Source: Mytilus galloprovincialis (taxonomy: Eukaryota; Mollusca; Bivalvia; Mytilida; Mytilidae). Taken from it: a stretch of 64,000 bases of DNA. Location: contig NC_134847.1 of assembly GCF_965363235.1 (NCBI RefSeq), forward strand, positions 65,100,144-65,164,143, in the 5' to 3' direction. How positions within the stretch are numbered: the first letter of the stretch is position 1; each line of letters begins with the position of its first letter. Positions 26,518-54,290 of the stretch are shown here, in pieces. A program made the position numbers and the translations under genes. Below the pieces are notes generated by a model. That model was not told where the DNA came from. It made no database searches and was given only the letters and a program-made list of their open reading frames with translations.

Positions 26518-27320
26518 TTATGCCCCACCTACGATAGTAGAGGGGCATTATGTTTTCTGGTCTGTGGCTCCGTTCGTTCGTTCGTCCGTCCGTCCGTTCG
26601 TTCGTTCGTCCTGCTTCAGGTTAAAGTTTTTGGTCAAGGTAGTTTTCGATGAAGCTGAAGTCCAATCAACTTATAACTTGGTACACTTGTTGCTTATGAT
26701 ATGATCTTTCTAATTTTAAAGCCAAATTAGACTTTTGACCCCAATTTCACGGTCCATTGAACATAGAAAATGAAAGTGGGAGTTTCAGGTTAAAGTTTTT
26801 GGTCAAGGTAGTTTTTGATGAAGCTGAAGTCCAATCAACTTGAAACTTAGTACACTTGTTGCTTATGATATGATCTTTCTAATTTTAAAGCCAAACTAGA
26901 CTTTTGACCCCAATTTCACGGTCCATTGAACATAGAAAATGAAAGTGGGAGGTTCAGGTTAAAGTTTTTGGTCAAGGTAGTTTTTGATGAAGCTGAAGTC
27001 CTATCAACTTGAAACTTAGTACACTTGTTGCTTATGGTATGATCTTTCTAATTTTAAAGCCAAATTAGACTTTTAACCCCAATTTCACGGTCCACTTAAC
27101 ATAGAAAATGAAAATGGAAGTTTCAGGTTAAAGTTTTTGGTCAAGGTAGTTTTTGATGAAATTGAAGTCAAATCAACTTGAAACTTAGTACAAATGTTCC
27201 CTATAGTATAATCCGTCTAATTTTAATGCCAAATTAGGTTTTTACCCTATTTCACGGTCCATGGAACATGGAAAATGATTGAGTGGGGCATCCGTGTACT
27301 TTGGACACATTCTTGTTTCA
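26518..27320. mobile_element. R5 repeat expanded to four 169-bp core units
   Basis: The head hairpin atgccccacc...aggggcat is followed by a CGTT/CGTC run. Then ttcaggttaaagtttttggt begins at 26615, 26784, 26953 and 27122, exactly 169 bp apart each time. The tail is gtggggcatccgtgtact and ggacacattcttgtt. The other R5 copies here have a single core unit, so copy number varies within the family. It lies directly after the EFCAB6 3' UTR. Confidence 0.75.
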
Positions 27321-27659
27321 GTATCTAAGTACATTAAAAACATAGCCAATGTATTCTAAGATATACTCCAATGCTATTTCTTACCCATATCTATTTATGT
27401 TAGCATGATGGTTATATTGACAGTTGGATTTCTGTGTCCAAGCAAGGAAGGGAAAGCTCCTCTATAGGGTATTTCTTCATCCTCTTATCCATTGGCTCAC
27501 TCAAATGGAGGAATACTGGCATTTAAATTGCACACACATGTGTAGAACAGTAATCAGTAGAAGGCATTTTTGTAGAATCATGAAGAAAATATTTACAATT
27601 ATAGTAAAGCAAAACAAGATCCTTGGAAAGCAAGATGTCCTTAGGCTAAACCATTCTAG

Positions 27660-27795
27660 ATTTCCTGTGGCAAATCTAGAGGGAGGGGTTCCGGGGGTAG
27701 GAACCCCCCTTTTTTCTTGACAATTAATGCATTTGAATGGGGGACTCCTTTATCCTGGGTTGGACCCCTTTTAAAAATGGTTGGATCGCCCCTGA
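27660..27795. repeat. Degenerate short repeat with ggggttcc / aaccccc
   Basis: The sequence tctagagggaggggttccgg with aatgcatttgaatgggg and ggatcgcccctga resembles the element at 12150-12278 in inverse orientation. Confidence 0.4.
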
Positions 27796-30672
27796 TTTCA
27801 CTCCCTGCTACTTGTCATAAGATCAATGTGTCACTATGTGTGATGACTCAAATAATTCTTTGGCCTGTGGTATTGACCTCTTACCCTAGAAATTATAATT
27901 ATGCTAATACCAAGACCTTTATAGTATTGTGACATCAGCATTGAAATTTTAACTAATTTAGGTATATTTTTGTATGTTCTTGTAATACATTGTGTTTTTT
28001 GTTGTATGATCAAACACATGTTTATCTTGCACCAATCATTTTATTGCCTCATCATGTTATCTGTGATAAATCTATTGTTGATTGTCTTCTGTACATATTT
28101 ATATTCACTATTTTAGATAGTTTTATTTTTATTACTGCTGTTATAGTTCTACCGTTTTTTTTTTATATATAATTGATCTTTTTAAACTAGTCTTTTTAGA
28201 ATCTCTATTATGGGGAGAATAAGTTATATTTACATTTATGCAGGGTTTCTGGTTATGCAAGGGTTTACACTGTAGATTATTGCTAAGATTGTAGGGAACA
28301 CAGTTAACATGGCGCCTTTTTCCAAATATCAATAATCCTTGATAGAGGGTATAGTGGTAACCAAATTTTCATTTTACACTCAATTTTAAATCTATAAATC
28401 GCACCTTTTTGTCACAGTCATAAATGTTGTCTGCAAAGTCAAATCAAAGAATTCAACTTATACTTTTGAGATTGGATATTGCTATATTCTTATACTGCCT
28501 TTCATACAGAACTTATTATACTGTCATTCTGTCTGTTTTTGCCTGTGATATATGTACTATTTCATGTTTGTCAGTATTATTACAGTTGAAAATAAAAGTT
28601 TTAACTGTTAAATAGAGTTTTATAGTTATATTTCATTGTCAGATCTTTCTCAGAAATTTCAGCAGAATACAAATTGCGTACTAGATCCCTCTATTTGTTC
28701 AACCATGTAAACATTTCAAGGAATGCCTAATGTTTGCTGTCATACCAATTTACCAAATTTCTAATATTGCAAGACAAAAGAGTGACAATAAAACGTCAAT
28801 AAATATACACTACAATGTTCATATATTGTTTTTATCCCAACACTTGGAACTTTAGTTTGTTAAAATCTGAATCAGTCTCAAATTTTTCAAAGAACCGACA
28901 TAGTTTAAATGTTGACCGAACAGAGGACCTCAAACTGGTAAGCAAAAAGAAATATCCACATTACCACTTTCTCAACAAGCTAGGAGACTTTATTTATACA
29001 TGAATAAGATTGCAAAAGTTTATTTGTGTACCTGTTATTTGTAAAATAATTGGCTGATTGCAGGATAAAACATCATGCATATGTCGAAGAAAGAAAGACA
29101 AAGCCATGACTTGATAATAGACAAGAATATGTTTCCATAAGACATCATGCCTAGCAAGCACTATCCTACCCATGTTCAGTGAACCATCAAATTAAGGTCA
29201 AAAGAGCATTTTGTCATTTATTCAAAGTCACCTTACAAGGAACAGGAACCTGGTATTCAGTAGTTGATGTGGTTCATAAGTCTTACTTGTTCTCATTTTT
29301 ATAAAGATTAGACTGTTTGCTTTCCTGTTTGAATAGTTTTACACTAGTCATGTTTGGGGTCCTGTTATAGTTGCTGTTTAGTGTGAACCAATGCTCCATG
29401 TTGAAGACCTTACTTTGACCTATAATGTTTTTTCTTTTACAAATTGTGACTTGGATGGAGAGTTGTCTCATTGGCACTCAAAATCTTCTTATATTTATGC
29501 ATGAGTACATTGGTGTACTAAGTTTTAAGTTGATGTCACACCATCTTTGATGTAAACTACCTTATCAAAAAACTTGATATGGGACAAACTACCCGATACA
29601 CAGACCTGAAAACATAATGCTAATCTATTTAAATCATGTTAAAAAGTAAAACCACAAAAACCTTTATTTAACCCTGCAACAAGACTAGATAAACTTTAAA
29701 GGGGTATAAAAAGACAAAGACCAGTCAATACATCACAATCAATGAAACTAAGGATTAACCAACACAATGCAAACCAAAGACAGATGATAACTTTTGGCTA
29801 AGAGGAAATACATTCCTTGTTAGTTGAAAATAATTGGGTTTTTTTTCCAGCTTTATGTATCTTTTGAAGTCCAGTTCTCAACTATAGGGATCTTTCTGTC
29901 GATGCATTATCTAATTTTCCATAAACCTTGCAAGCACACCTGCTTCTGAAGTTTCAACCCTTGTATACATTTCAATAAGATAAACATGAATCTGTGAGAC
30001 ATTGTGACGGAGATGAAACTTAATTCAATGGATTTATTTAAATCATTATGTGATATTGATGAATTTCAGTGATACTCTACAACCAGGTAAATCTTTCTAT
30101 GAAGTTCTAAATTAAATAAATAATGACATCTTTAAAAGGAGACAATTGAACACAATATTTGTTTCAAGGTTAGTAAGAATGCAATGATTTGTTGTCATTG
30201 TATAAATCATACAATATTGACTTTGACTGTACAACTCAACTGTTGGAAGAAACTTTAGTTAGTAGTACACTATATAAAGATGGACATGAAGGAATATAAT
30301 GATGGTTTAACATAATGCCTGTTTATTGGAACAGCGAGTAGCTAACACTTAAAGACCCAAATATACATGTGATAAATATAATCATTGGTTGTTAATGCTG
30401 ATATACATTGAGTGGTTGTCTCATTGATAAATACTTCATCTTTATTCATTAAGTTTGGCACCAAAAAGAAATTACACAAAGACAGAGTGTTTATCAACAA
30501 TATCCAACCAACAACTGTAACTTTTTGTAGTAGTGAGTACATTTTGACCCTGCTTTCCAAAATACAAAACAATTTTTTATTTTCTCGTTCATTCAGTTGG
30601 TATCTTTACTGTGCAGATTTTTTAATGTAAGTTTAAGAGGACGTAAAATAGTCTTTAAAAACAAAGGTGGAT
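27796..30672. other. Intergenic region between EFCAB6 and ACAT2
   Basis: AT-rich with no exon that I can support. A short motif near 29450 (cttggatggagagttgtctc, then attggcact) recurs near 20889 and, diverged, near 36612 and 63395. It may be the end of a short interspersed element. Confidence 0.5.
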
Positions 30673-30673
30673 G

Positions 30674-30822
30674 TTTAGGGAACATCAAGGTTACAACCCA
30701 TAGTATATTTCTTTTTTTCAACAGTTAGAGAAAGCTGGATGGTCAGTAGATGATGTTGATTTGTTTGAATTAAATGAAGCTTTTGCTGCCCAGTCATATG
30801 TAGTTCTTTCTAAAGCATAAAA
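30674..30822 (+). pseudogene. Inverted partial copy of ACAT2 exon 8 with flanking intron
   Basis: The plus strand carries intron sequence, the acceptor ttcaacag and then most of ACAT2 exon 8. It reads [10 protein letters not shown], then [14 protein letters not shown], nearly identical to the real exon on the minus strand at 31648-31758. Homology stops after gtagtt, and the frame then runs LSKA and a taa. With no donor at the break and only one exon, it is a non-functional inverted duplication. The retained intron sequence shows it came from DNA, not from a spliced transcript. Confidence 0.85.
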
Positions 30823-31053
30823 CAAGTTTAACCCCATTTTGTGCCTTTACCACCAAGATCAGCTACCTGGACCATGTGTTACTAGTTGGTATTTGTATGT
30901 ATTTTTTTTCTACTCTGGTGTTTTTGGTTGATGTGGTCTGTTATACTGTCGGTACTTTTGATAATCGCTGTACCTTTATGTATTTTCATTTTTACAATTG
31001 TGTGTAAAGACCTAGAATAAATTATTGAAAACTAGAATTATCAATAAATAAAA

Positions 31054-31059
31054 TTTATT
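31054..31059 (-). terminator. ACAT2: Polyadenylation signal of ACAT2
   Basis: tttatt on the plus strand is AATAAA on the minus strand, 71 bp past the stop codon. A plus-strand aataaa also lies close by (near 31042), so the signal could serve either direction. Confidence 0.55.
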
Positions 31060-31129
31060 TGTTCTGTATCCCTTTGTTAGTCCCACTAAGTAGATAAGTA
31101 TATGTTTCTTCACAATAGTTTAATCACTG

Positions 31130-47109
<15,980 letters not shown>

Positions 47110-47421
47110 TGCTTTCACTTTCAACTTTCGTTTTCAAAATCCGTGTTGATGACACGCTTCAATAAGGATTCTATTGTAATTTGATAATTTCTTGTTTTTC
47201 TTAGTAACTGCTGTGTCATAAATAACTCGAAACAAATATTGTAAACCAAATCATAGTAAACTTATTAGTAAATAAACGTTTTTATTTGATAAGTATTGCG
47301 TATTGACAAAATGACTTCAATTCGAGGAGCTTCTTGTAAATAGTGAATGCACACTTTACCGTAAAAATATTAAAACACTCGAATGATCACGTATCGTACT
47401 TCCTTTCTAAAATCGGTCAAA
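47110..47421. promoter_or_regulatory. Probable bidirectional promoter of ACAT2 and RPL36A
   Basis: The two start codons face away from each other across 312 bp, and both genes are housekeeping. The RPL36A side has a pyrimidine run cttcctttct at 47399-47408, about 14 bp before the ATG, as expected for a terminal oligopyrimidine start site; it overlaps an ETS-type acttcc. I see no clear TATA box. The start sites themselves are inferred. Confidence 0.6.
47399..47408 (+). promoter_or_regulatory. RPL36A: 5' TOP-like start of RPL36A
   Basis: cttcctttct ends 13 bp before the RPL36A start codon. Ribosomal protein mRNAs usually start in such a tract, which ties their translation to growth signals. 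The position fits, but transcription start data are lacking. Confidence 0.5.
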
Positions 47422-47424
47422 ATG
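47422..47424 (+). CDS. RPL36A: RPL36A exon 1, start codon only
   Basis: The start codon is immediately followed by a gtgagg donor, so the first coding exon contributes only Met. The acceptor ttttcag ends at 48040 and the frame continues with gtc aac (V2 N3). An intron right after the ATG is common in animal ribosomal protein genes. Confidence 0.9.
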
Positions 47425-50400
47425 GTGAGGCAATACGCAAGCATATAGCAAATATAAAATCCTTAATCATCCGCTTTCTTGATTATATTCAATGCTTCTT
47501 TGACTGTTCGTTTAAAAAATAAATAACTTAACGTCTACCTTTCAGTTTAGTGGAGTAGTTTTGATTTATAACCTCGTCAGTAAAACTCTGACAATCGGTA
47601 CTGTATTCATTTCTGCTGTATCCCAGTATTCTTTATGCAGCAATGCAATTTTATTGTAACTGTTCAATCTGCATTTTTTAGCTGTAAAAAGGATTAAGAT
47701 GACGATGACGTCATATTTTGTGAAGTTATTTTAGATATTCGTGTTAAAATACAAATTACTTTAATGTCCGTTCTTCAACTTCTTGCAAACATTAATAGAA
47801 TTAAACTGCATTTGAATCTGATGAGTGATGTACACATTTTACTGATTTGTGATTGCTGATAAAGGCTCTTTTGGTGCCTGCACATTTTCAAGTGACGTAT
47901 TTCGATCTGCAAATAATCATACATATATGCTTACTATCAAAGTTCTGTAGAAACCATTAAACAGGTTGGGAATAACTCTGCAAAGTGCTGTAAGGTACAC
48001 ATGTAATTTGAAACTAAAGGACATTGTATGCTCTTTTCAGGTCAACGTACCCAAACAAAGACGTACCTTCTGTAAAGCTACGGAGTGCAGAAAGCACACC
48101 TTACACAAAGTTACACAGTACAAGGCTGGAAAAGCCTCATTATATGCACAAGGTATTTATTTTGTAAAATGCTTATAAAGTTCCACTTGTCAAAATGCAT
48201 TGTGATTTTATCAATATTTCCTTCACGAGCCCACAAACCCTTGCATACTTAATAATGTGTCAGAGGCAAAGAGACTGATGCATACATAAGTTGTCAATAT
48301 TCTTAAAAAAGCCAAACACTCTAAATTGATTGGCATTCAGCTGATACCTGAGGGGCAACCAATAATTTTGACACAGATTAATCATTTCATAAATCTCACT
48401 GGTTTGAAAGCTAGACTTCTACATGAAACGTAAAGTAATAAAACATCTTGGTCTAAACTTTTTGATGAATTACTTCCTGCTGATTCCAGAATTAATCTTT
48501 CTTGCTTGAACAGGTTAGGAACAAACCCTCTATATGGTGATTATACCTGTAATGACTTGGTGTGTCAGTGTAAGATCACCCTGATGGCCGCGTCCTTGTG
48601 GGATAACTATTGAGGAATTTTTGGCATGTTTTCATACCATAATATGGTTTTAAGAAAACAGTGCTCCATTTTTATGCCCCACCTACGATAATAGAGGGGC
48701 ATTATGTTTTCTGGTCTGTGCGTCAGTTCGTCTGTCCGTTCGTCCGTCTGTCCCGCTTCAGGTTAAAGTTTTTGGTCAAGGTAGTGTTTGATGAAGTTGA
48801 AGTCCAATCGACTTCAAACTTAGTATACATGTTTCCTATGATATGAGCTTTTTAATTTTAATGCCAAATTAGAGGGTTTACCCCAATTTCACGGTCCACT
48901 GAACATAGAAAATGATAGTGTGAGTGGGGCATTCGTGTACTGGGGACACATTCTTGTTGATGAGTAATTTGCAAAGAATTATACTTCGATTGGTCTATAC
49001 CATTATATGTGAATTGGTGGATTATATGTCAATTGAGGTATAATCCACCAATTGGTGGTTATTTCTGACTGTTTAATAATACATGTACTACTTAATTTGG
49101 AAATCTGCATATTAATTTTATTAAACAGTACTAATGACTTGTAGTGGCAGCTGGAAATCATAATGTGTACCTGCGTTTCAACAAACTTTAATATGTAAAT
49201 TATTTTCATATTTAATTATATTTATACATGACTTCTGATAATTTTAGTAATTGATTTATTTTCTTCAAAGGCAAAAGGAGATACGACAGAAAACAAAGTG
49301 GGTACGGAGGACAAACCAAGCCTATTTTCAGAAAAAAGGTAATTTATAATTAGTGTCCGAGAGATTGCGGTCTTCAATTTAATTTAAACTTAAAAAATAA
49401 GAAAGCATACTTAGTATAAATAGAAGCATATGGAATATAAATAATGAGACAACAAACCATTAATACCAACAATTGGAGATACAGAGGTCAATTCATTTTG
49501 GGAAAGTATGTCTAATAATTTAGCAAAATTGAGGGGATAAGATCTATGTGGTATTTGCTAGTCATTTCTTAAGACATGTGAGAAAGTTAAAGAAAACTTT
49601 TGTTTTCTCAAACTTTTACTCCATAGCGTAGATTTTTACATCCCAAACAGATCTAGATACATGATTTTGGGGAAATTATAAATTTTGAGAAAATCAGCTG
49701 GATTTCAACAAATTTTAGGACAATGAAACATAGAGCGCAGGTGTAGACAAACTAATTGTTCAAGTTAAACATTTAAAATGTTTTTATAAACATGATTTTA
49801 AAAGATATTTTTGTCAGTGTGTGCACTGTTTCTGGTCTAATAATCAATGGACATTGAACCATTTTTATTGATTTTTCCATGGAAAATCAAAATGAGTACT
49901 ATTTGTATATTCATTTATTACACACATGTATGTAAATTTTCAACAGAATGCTTATTTCAAGTCCCACACTATAAGCTATGATTCATTGTGATATTGGCCA
50001 ATGAATCCTAATTTAAAATTTAAACTAACAAAAAGGGGCCATTTTTAGACATTTTCAATATGATAGATACAATGTATTATATCGTACAGCTTTCCTTAAA
50101 AGATTGTGATTAATGAAGATCATCACCCTTAAAAGATTGTGATTAATGAAGATCATCAACATGTTTAAAACTGGATGTTATTATTAGATAGCAGAGAAAG
50201 TTGGTTGAAAAAGGATATTATTTTATTTGATTTTATTGTAGGCCAAAACAACAAAGAAAATCACCTTGAGAATGGAATGTACTGGCTGTAAACACAGGAA
50301 ACAGATTTCCATTAAGAGATGCAAACACTTTGAATTAGGAGGTGAAAAGAAGAGAAAGGTTTGTGTTGTAACTTGTCAAAGAGGAAGGGTCAGAGGCAAT

Positions 50401-51579
50401 AAGGGCTATTCCGTTGAAATGTATGTGGGAGGGTAGGAAGGGACTTTCAAACTATCCATACAACAAAAACCATTTTTTAGAAAATTTTGCATTATTGCAA
50501 AAAACACATACTGGAAAAAGTCCCACTGCCCACATTCAATATCCTACCCTCCCACATACATTTTAATGGAATAGCCCTAAGTATATTATGACCCATCTAT
50601 CTTTTTAGTATGTCAAACTACATAGCCTTTATAATAGTTATAATCAGAAAAGATGAATGGCAGAAAAAAAACAAGTTGATGTCTATTTCCCACGAAATCA
50701 CTCTTTTGTGATTATGTTATTTATAAACACAACCAAAGTGGGTATTAATGCTTTCTACTGACAACAATGCAATATACTGTTAACCAACTTATTGCCCCAA
50801 ATACATGTATTTTAATTTCTGATATAATTCTTTCTATCTAACTTTGCAACAAATTATTTTTGAGATCCTCTGATAATCTTGATATATTTAAAAAAGGGAA
50901 GATCACAGTTTCATAGATATTCAAGGATTTAAATTCACATAATTTCCCTATTCACAAAATTTTTTTTTTTTTTTTCATTGAGATGATACTGTGCAAGTTT
51001 GTTTTATTATGACATCATTTTTGCTGCTAAAAATGTGTGAAGCAAGACATATGCTTTCCCTTTCTTCATAATGCAAAGTATGAATTAAAACAAAAAATGA
51101 GAAAAGTGTTTTTTTGTTTGTTTCCAATAACTATTTTTCATAAATATTAAAGTATTTTGAGTAAGAAAACTTTGCACTCAATCTGTAAAGGAAGTGTCTC
51201 TGATGTAAAATGCTTTGAAGTTGTGTATGATTTCATTATACCAGGAAAAGTACTGTTCATGTAGCAACTTGTGCTTCAAAAATCGGAATTCAAAAATCTG
51301 GAGGAGATATTGAAAGAGGAGAGACAAGTACAAAGTTAGACTCGAGTTACCTTAAATAATTTAAAAATATACTTCTATATTAGATATTGATTTTAACATG
51401 TAAATGTTTACCTAAATTGTATATATGTCAATCGCCATTCAGATATGCTCAAAAACCAAATATTCTGAAAATCCTAAGCACTTGTATTTGTATATCAGAT
51501 TTAACACATTCTTTTGAGTATTTTTATGAAACTAATTATTTATTTTCTATATTTACAGGGACAGATGATCATGTTCTAG
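47422..51579 (+). CDS. RPL36A: 60S ribosomal protein eL42 (L36a/L44), 5 exons, 106 aa
   Basis: Exons: 47422-47424, 48041-48152, 49271-49338, 50242-50358, 51559-51579. Exon 1 is just ATG, followed by donor gtgagg; exon 2 continues [12 protein letters not shown]. The frame closes at 321 nt. The protein reaches the E-site region of the large subunit and binds zinc through C12, C17, C74 and C77 (FCKATEC and MECTGC), with [12 protein letters not shown] and the ending GQMIMF. The [16 protein letters not shown] stretch is the family's most conserved part and includes P56, the position linked to cycloheximide sensitivity in fungi. Length equals the human and yeast proteins. The introns hold several repeats. 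Confidence 0.96.
48669..48957. mobile_element. R5 repeat, single core unit (RPL36A intron 2)
   Basis: Hairpin head atgccccacc...aggggcat, a GTCCGTTC run, one core unit, and the tail gtggggcattcgtgtactg and acattcttgtt. The copy is nearly intact. Confidence 0.65.
49011..49058. repeat. Short perfect hairpin in RPL36A intron 2
   Basis: aattggtggattatat and ataatccaccaatt pair with a loop of about 13 nt. A small palindromic insertion is likely; no function is inferred. Confidence 0.6.
50094..50160 (+). repeat. 33-bp tandem duplication in RPL36A intron 3
   Basis: ttaaaagattgtgattaatg with aagatcatcac is present twice with a 33-bp period and no mismatch over most of the unit. Confidence 0.9.
50402..50578. 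mobile_element. Inverted-repeat element in RPL36A intron 4
   Basis: Left arm gggctattccgttgaaatgt then atgtgggagggtagga; right arm tcctaccctcccacatacat then tttaatggaatagccc. The arms are about 36 nt with few mismatches and the loop is about 105 nt. It would fold strongly in the pre-mRNA. Confidence 0.7.
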
Positions 51580-51599
51580 AGGAGAGATCCTTGTGTATA

Positions 51600-51605
51600 A
51601 ATAAA
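51600..51605 (+). terminator. RPL36A: Polyadenylation signal of RPL36A
   Basis: aataaa begins 21 bp after the stop codon, giving the very short 3' UTR usual for ribosomal protein mRNAs. Confidence 0.75.
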
Positions 51606-51687
51606 GAAAAAAAAGAAACATTGTGTACATTTTTATTCAAAAGGTCTCCAATATTTTTTTATTTAAAAAAAAAAACAACAAAACATT

Positions 51688-51934
51688 GAGGCCACAATTA
51701 AAAAAAAATTGGTTTGCCCAAACCCTACCCAAAGGTTGAGACAGTGGGTAGGTAGGTAGGCATTTTCTTTTTTTTTTTCAAAAGAGAAATTGAAGTATCG
51801 GGTGTCTATTAGTCTTCATGCCTATCCGAATAAAAAAAAAACTTCTTCAAATCAGGACAATAAAATAATTTGAGTAGGCAGCTTTTTTGTGGGTAGGTAG
51901 CGTTTGGGCAAACAAACCTATTCTTTTTTATGGC
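51688..51934. mobile_element. 247-bp MITE with about 40-bp inverted ends
   Basis: The left end ggccacaatt, A-run, ttggtttgcccaaaccctac matches the complement of the right end gggtaggtagcgtttgggca, aacaaacctattc, T-run, atggcc. It starts about 85 bp after the RPL36A polyadenylation signal. Confidence 0.7.
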
Positions 51935-51989
51935 CTGAAACAATTACATGTATCAGGATCATGGGCTTAAAAGTAAGGGGAGAAAAAAC

Positions 51990-52850
51990 TAGTAGAACAA
52001 AAATTTGTAAGGGTTCCACGGAACCCAGTGTCTCGCCTACTTTTGCTGTTAATCGCAGACTCGACAAAAATGAGGAAAAACATCAATAAAAATTTCCCTC
52101 TCGATACTGTCTTTTGATTGAAAGAAGCTTCCAAGTTTGGTAAAAAATCCAGGATAGTTTATGAATCTAATAAATGTTTTATAAACTTTAACTGCAGACT
52201 GTATTTTATGTTAACTGGAAGAAAAACTAAGTCCATTTATAAGTAAAATATGGAAAAAGTGATTTTTTTTTTTACAAAATTTACTTCTGAATAATATCTT
52301 ATGATCAGAAACAAGCTTTTGTCTAAGTTTGGTAGAAATCCAGGATAGTTTAAGAACATTATAAAAATTTTAAAAACTTAAACCACAGAGTGAATGTTTT
52401 GTTTCTGGCAAAAAAACTAAGTCCATTTATAAGTAAAATACAGAAAAGTGGAAATTTATTTTTACAAAATTTTCTTCTTGATACTATCTTATGATCATAA
52501 ACAAGCTTCTGTCCAAGTTTGGTACAAATCAAGGATAGTTTATGAAAGTTATTAAAATTTTAAAAACTTTAACCACAGAGTGAATGTAATGTTTCCTCGC
52601 AGAAAAACTAAGTCCATTTATAAGTAAAATACGGAAAAAATGGAATTTTATTTTTACAAAATTTACTTCTGGATACTTTCTTATGATCATAAACAAGCTT
52701 CTGTCCAAGTTTGGTAGAAATTCAGTATAGTTTAAGAAAGTTATTAAAATTTCAAAAACTTCAACCACAGAGTGAATATTTGTGGACGACGGAATGTAGG
52801 AACGCTTAGTCTCGCTTTTTCGACTAAAGTCGAAGGCTCGACAAAACCGA
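51990..52850. mobile_element. R2 hairpin-headed repeat, left partner of an inverted pair
   Basis: It starts aaatttgtaagggttccacg (with a gggttcc.ggaaccc palindrome) and ends with the hairpin ttcgactaaagtcgaa and ggctcgacaaaa. The body is about four units of roughly 190 bp containing ccaagtttggta and aagtccatttataagtaaaa. The frames seen in it are by-products of the tandem units. Confidence 0.75.
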
Positions 52851-52990
52851 GATCATCAATCAAATGCTTTGAAACTAAATCACAGTGCTAATTACCACCA
52901 CACATAAATCTAGTTTGAATTTGAGTAGCATCTCATTCTAGAGTTATGTCCCTTTATAAATCAGAAAGTTGCTCCACACTTATTTCTCTA

Positions 52991-54040
52991 TTTTTGTCGA
53001 GCCTTCGACTTTAGTCGAAAAGCGAGACTAAGTGATCCTACATTCTGTCGTCGGCGGCGGCGTCCACAAATATTCACTCTGTGGTTAAAGTTTTTGAAAT
53101 TTTAATAACTTTCTTAAACTATACTGAATTTCTACCAAACTTGGACAGAAGCTTGTTTATGATCATAAGAAAGTATCAAGAAGTAAATTTTGTAAAAATA
53201 AAATTCCATTTTTTCCGTATTTTACTTATAAATGGACTTAGTTTTTCTGCGAGGAAACATTACATTCACTCTGTGGTTAGAGTTTTTAAAATTTTAATAA
53301 CTTTCATAAACTATCCTTGATTTGTACCAAACTTGGACAGAAGCTTGTTTATGATCATAAGATAGTATCAAGAAGAAAATTTTGTGAAAATAAATTTCCA
53401 CTTTTCCGTATTTAACTTATAAATGGACTTAGTTTTTCTGCGAGGAAACATTACATTCACTCTGTGGTTAAAGTTTTTAAAATTTTAATAACTTTCATAA
53501 ACTATCCTTGATTTGTACCAAACTTGGACAGAAGCTTGTTTATGATCATAAGATAGTATCAAGAAGAAAATTTTGTAAAAATAAATTTCCACTTTTCCGT
53601 ATTTTACTTATAAATGGACTTAGTTTTTTTGCCAGAAACAAAATATTCACTCTGTGGTTTAAGTTCTTAAAATTTTATAATGTTCTTAAACTATCCTGGA
53701 TTTCTACCAAACTTAGACAAAAGCTTGTTTCTGATCATAAGATATTATTCAGAAGTAAATTTTGTAAAAAAAAAATCAACTTTTTCCGTATTTTACTTAT
53801 AAATGGACTTGGTTTTTCTTCCAGTTAACATTACATACAGTCTGCAGTTAAAGTTTATAGAACATTTATTAGATTCATAAACTATCCTGGATTTTTTTAC
53901 CAAACTTGGAAGCTTCTTTCAATCAAAAGACAGTATCGAGAGGGAAATTTTTGTTGATGTTTTTCCTCATTTTTGTTGAGTCTGCGATTAACAGCAAAAG
54001 TAGGCGAGACACTGGGTTCCAAGGAACCCTTACAAATTTT
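52991..54040. mobile_element. R2 hairpin-headed repeat, right partner with about five 190-bp units
   Basis: Opposite orientation to 51990-52850, separated by about 140 bp of unrelated sequence. The head is gtcgagccttcgactttag, then tcgtcggcggcggcgtcc. Core units start near 53075, 53267, 53458, 53648 and 53838 (190-192 bp). The tail is ggaacccttacaaattttt, directly abutting an R5 copy. Confidence 0.75.
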
Positions 54041-54290
54041 TTTATGCCCCACCTATGTTCTGCGGTTCGTCCTTCCGTTTGTCCCAATTCAGGTTTAAGT
54101 ATTTGGTCAAAGAATTTTTTGATAAAGTTGATGACCTATCAACTTAAATCTTGTTACATATGTTCCCTATGATATAATCTTTCCAATTTAATTGCCAAAT
54201 TAACTTTTTAACCCCAATTTTAGTCCACTGAACACAGAAAATGACAGTGATGTTGGGGCATTCTTGTACCATGGACACATTCTAGTATTA
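54036..54290. mobile_element. R5 repeat, degenerate copy
   Basis: ttttatgccccacct, a shortened head without the hairpin's second arm, one core unit, then ttggggcattcttgtacc and ggacacattct. It directly abuts the R2 copy. Confidence 0.55.

Noticed and set aside
26504..26704. Frame beginning [20 protein letters not shown] and its relative at 48661-48846
   Set aside because: It is the translated head hairpin of R5 (MPHLR-type text in other frames), found wherever the repeat occurs.
18821..27320. Regularly spaced repeats as a CRISPR array
   Set aside because: The genome is eukaryotic and the units are directly adjacent 147-190-bp tandem copies without unique spacers.
30724..30822. Plus-strand thiolase exon as part of a second gene
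   Set aside because: It has no donor, ends in a stop after the break, and no neighbouring thiolase exon exists on the plus strand.
47815..47866. Possible C/D box snoRNA in RPL36A intron 1 (tgatgag ... ctga)
   Set aside because: The boxes are only about 45 nt apart, there is no terminal stem, and no guide region could be recognised.
52529..53828. Repeated frames starting M(V)KVFEILITF in both orientations
   Set aside because: They arise from the 190-bp tandem units of R2, appear on opposite strands of the inverted pair, and have no codon structure or conservation beyond the repeat itself.
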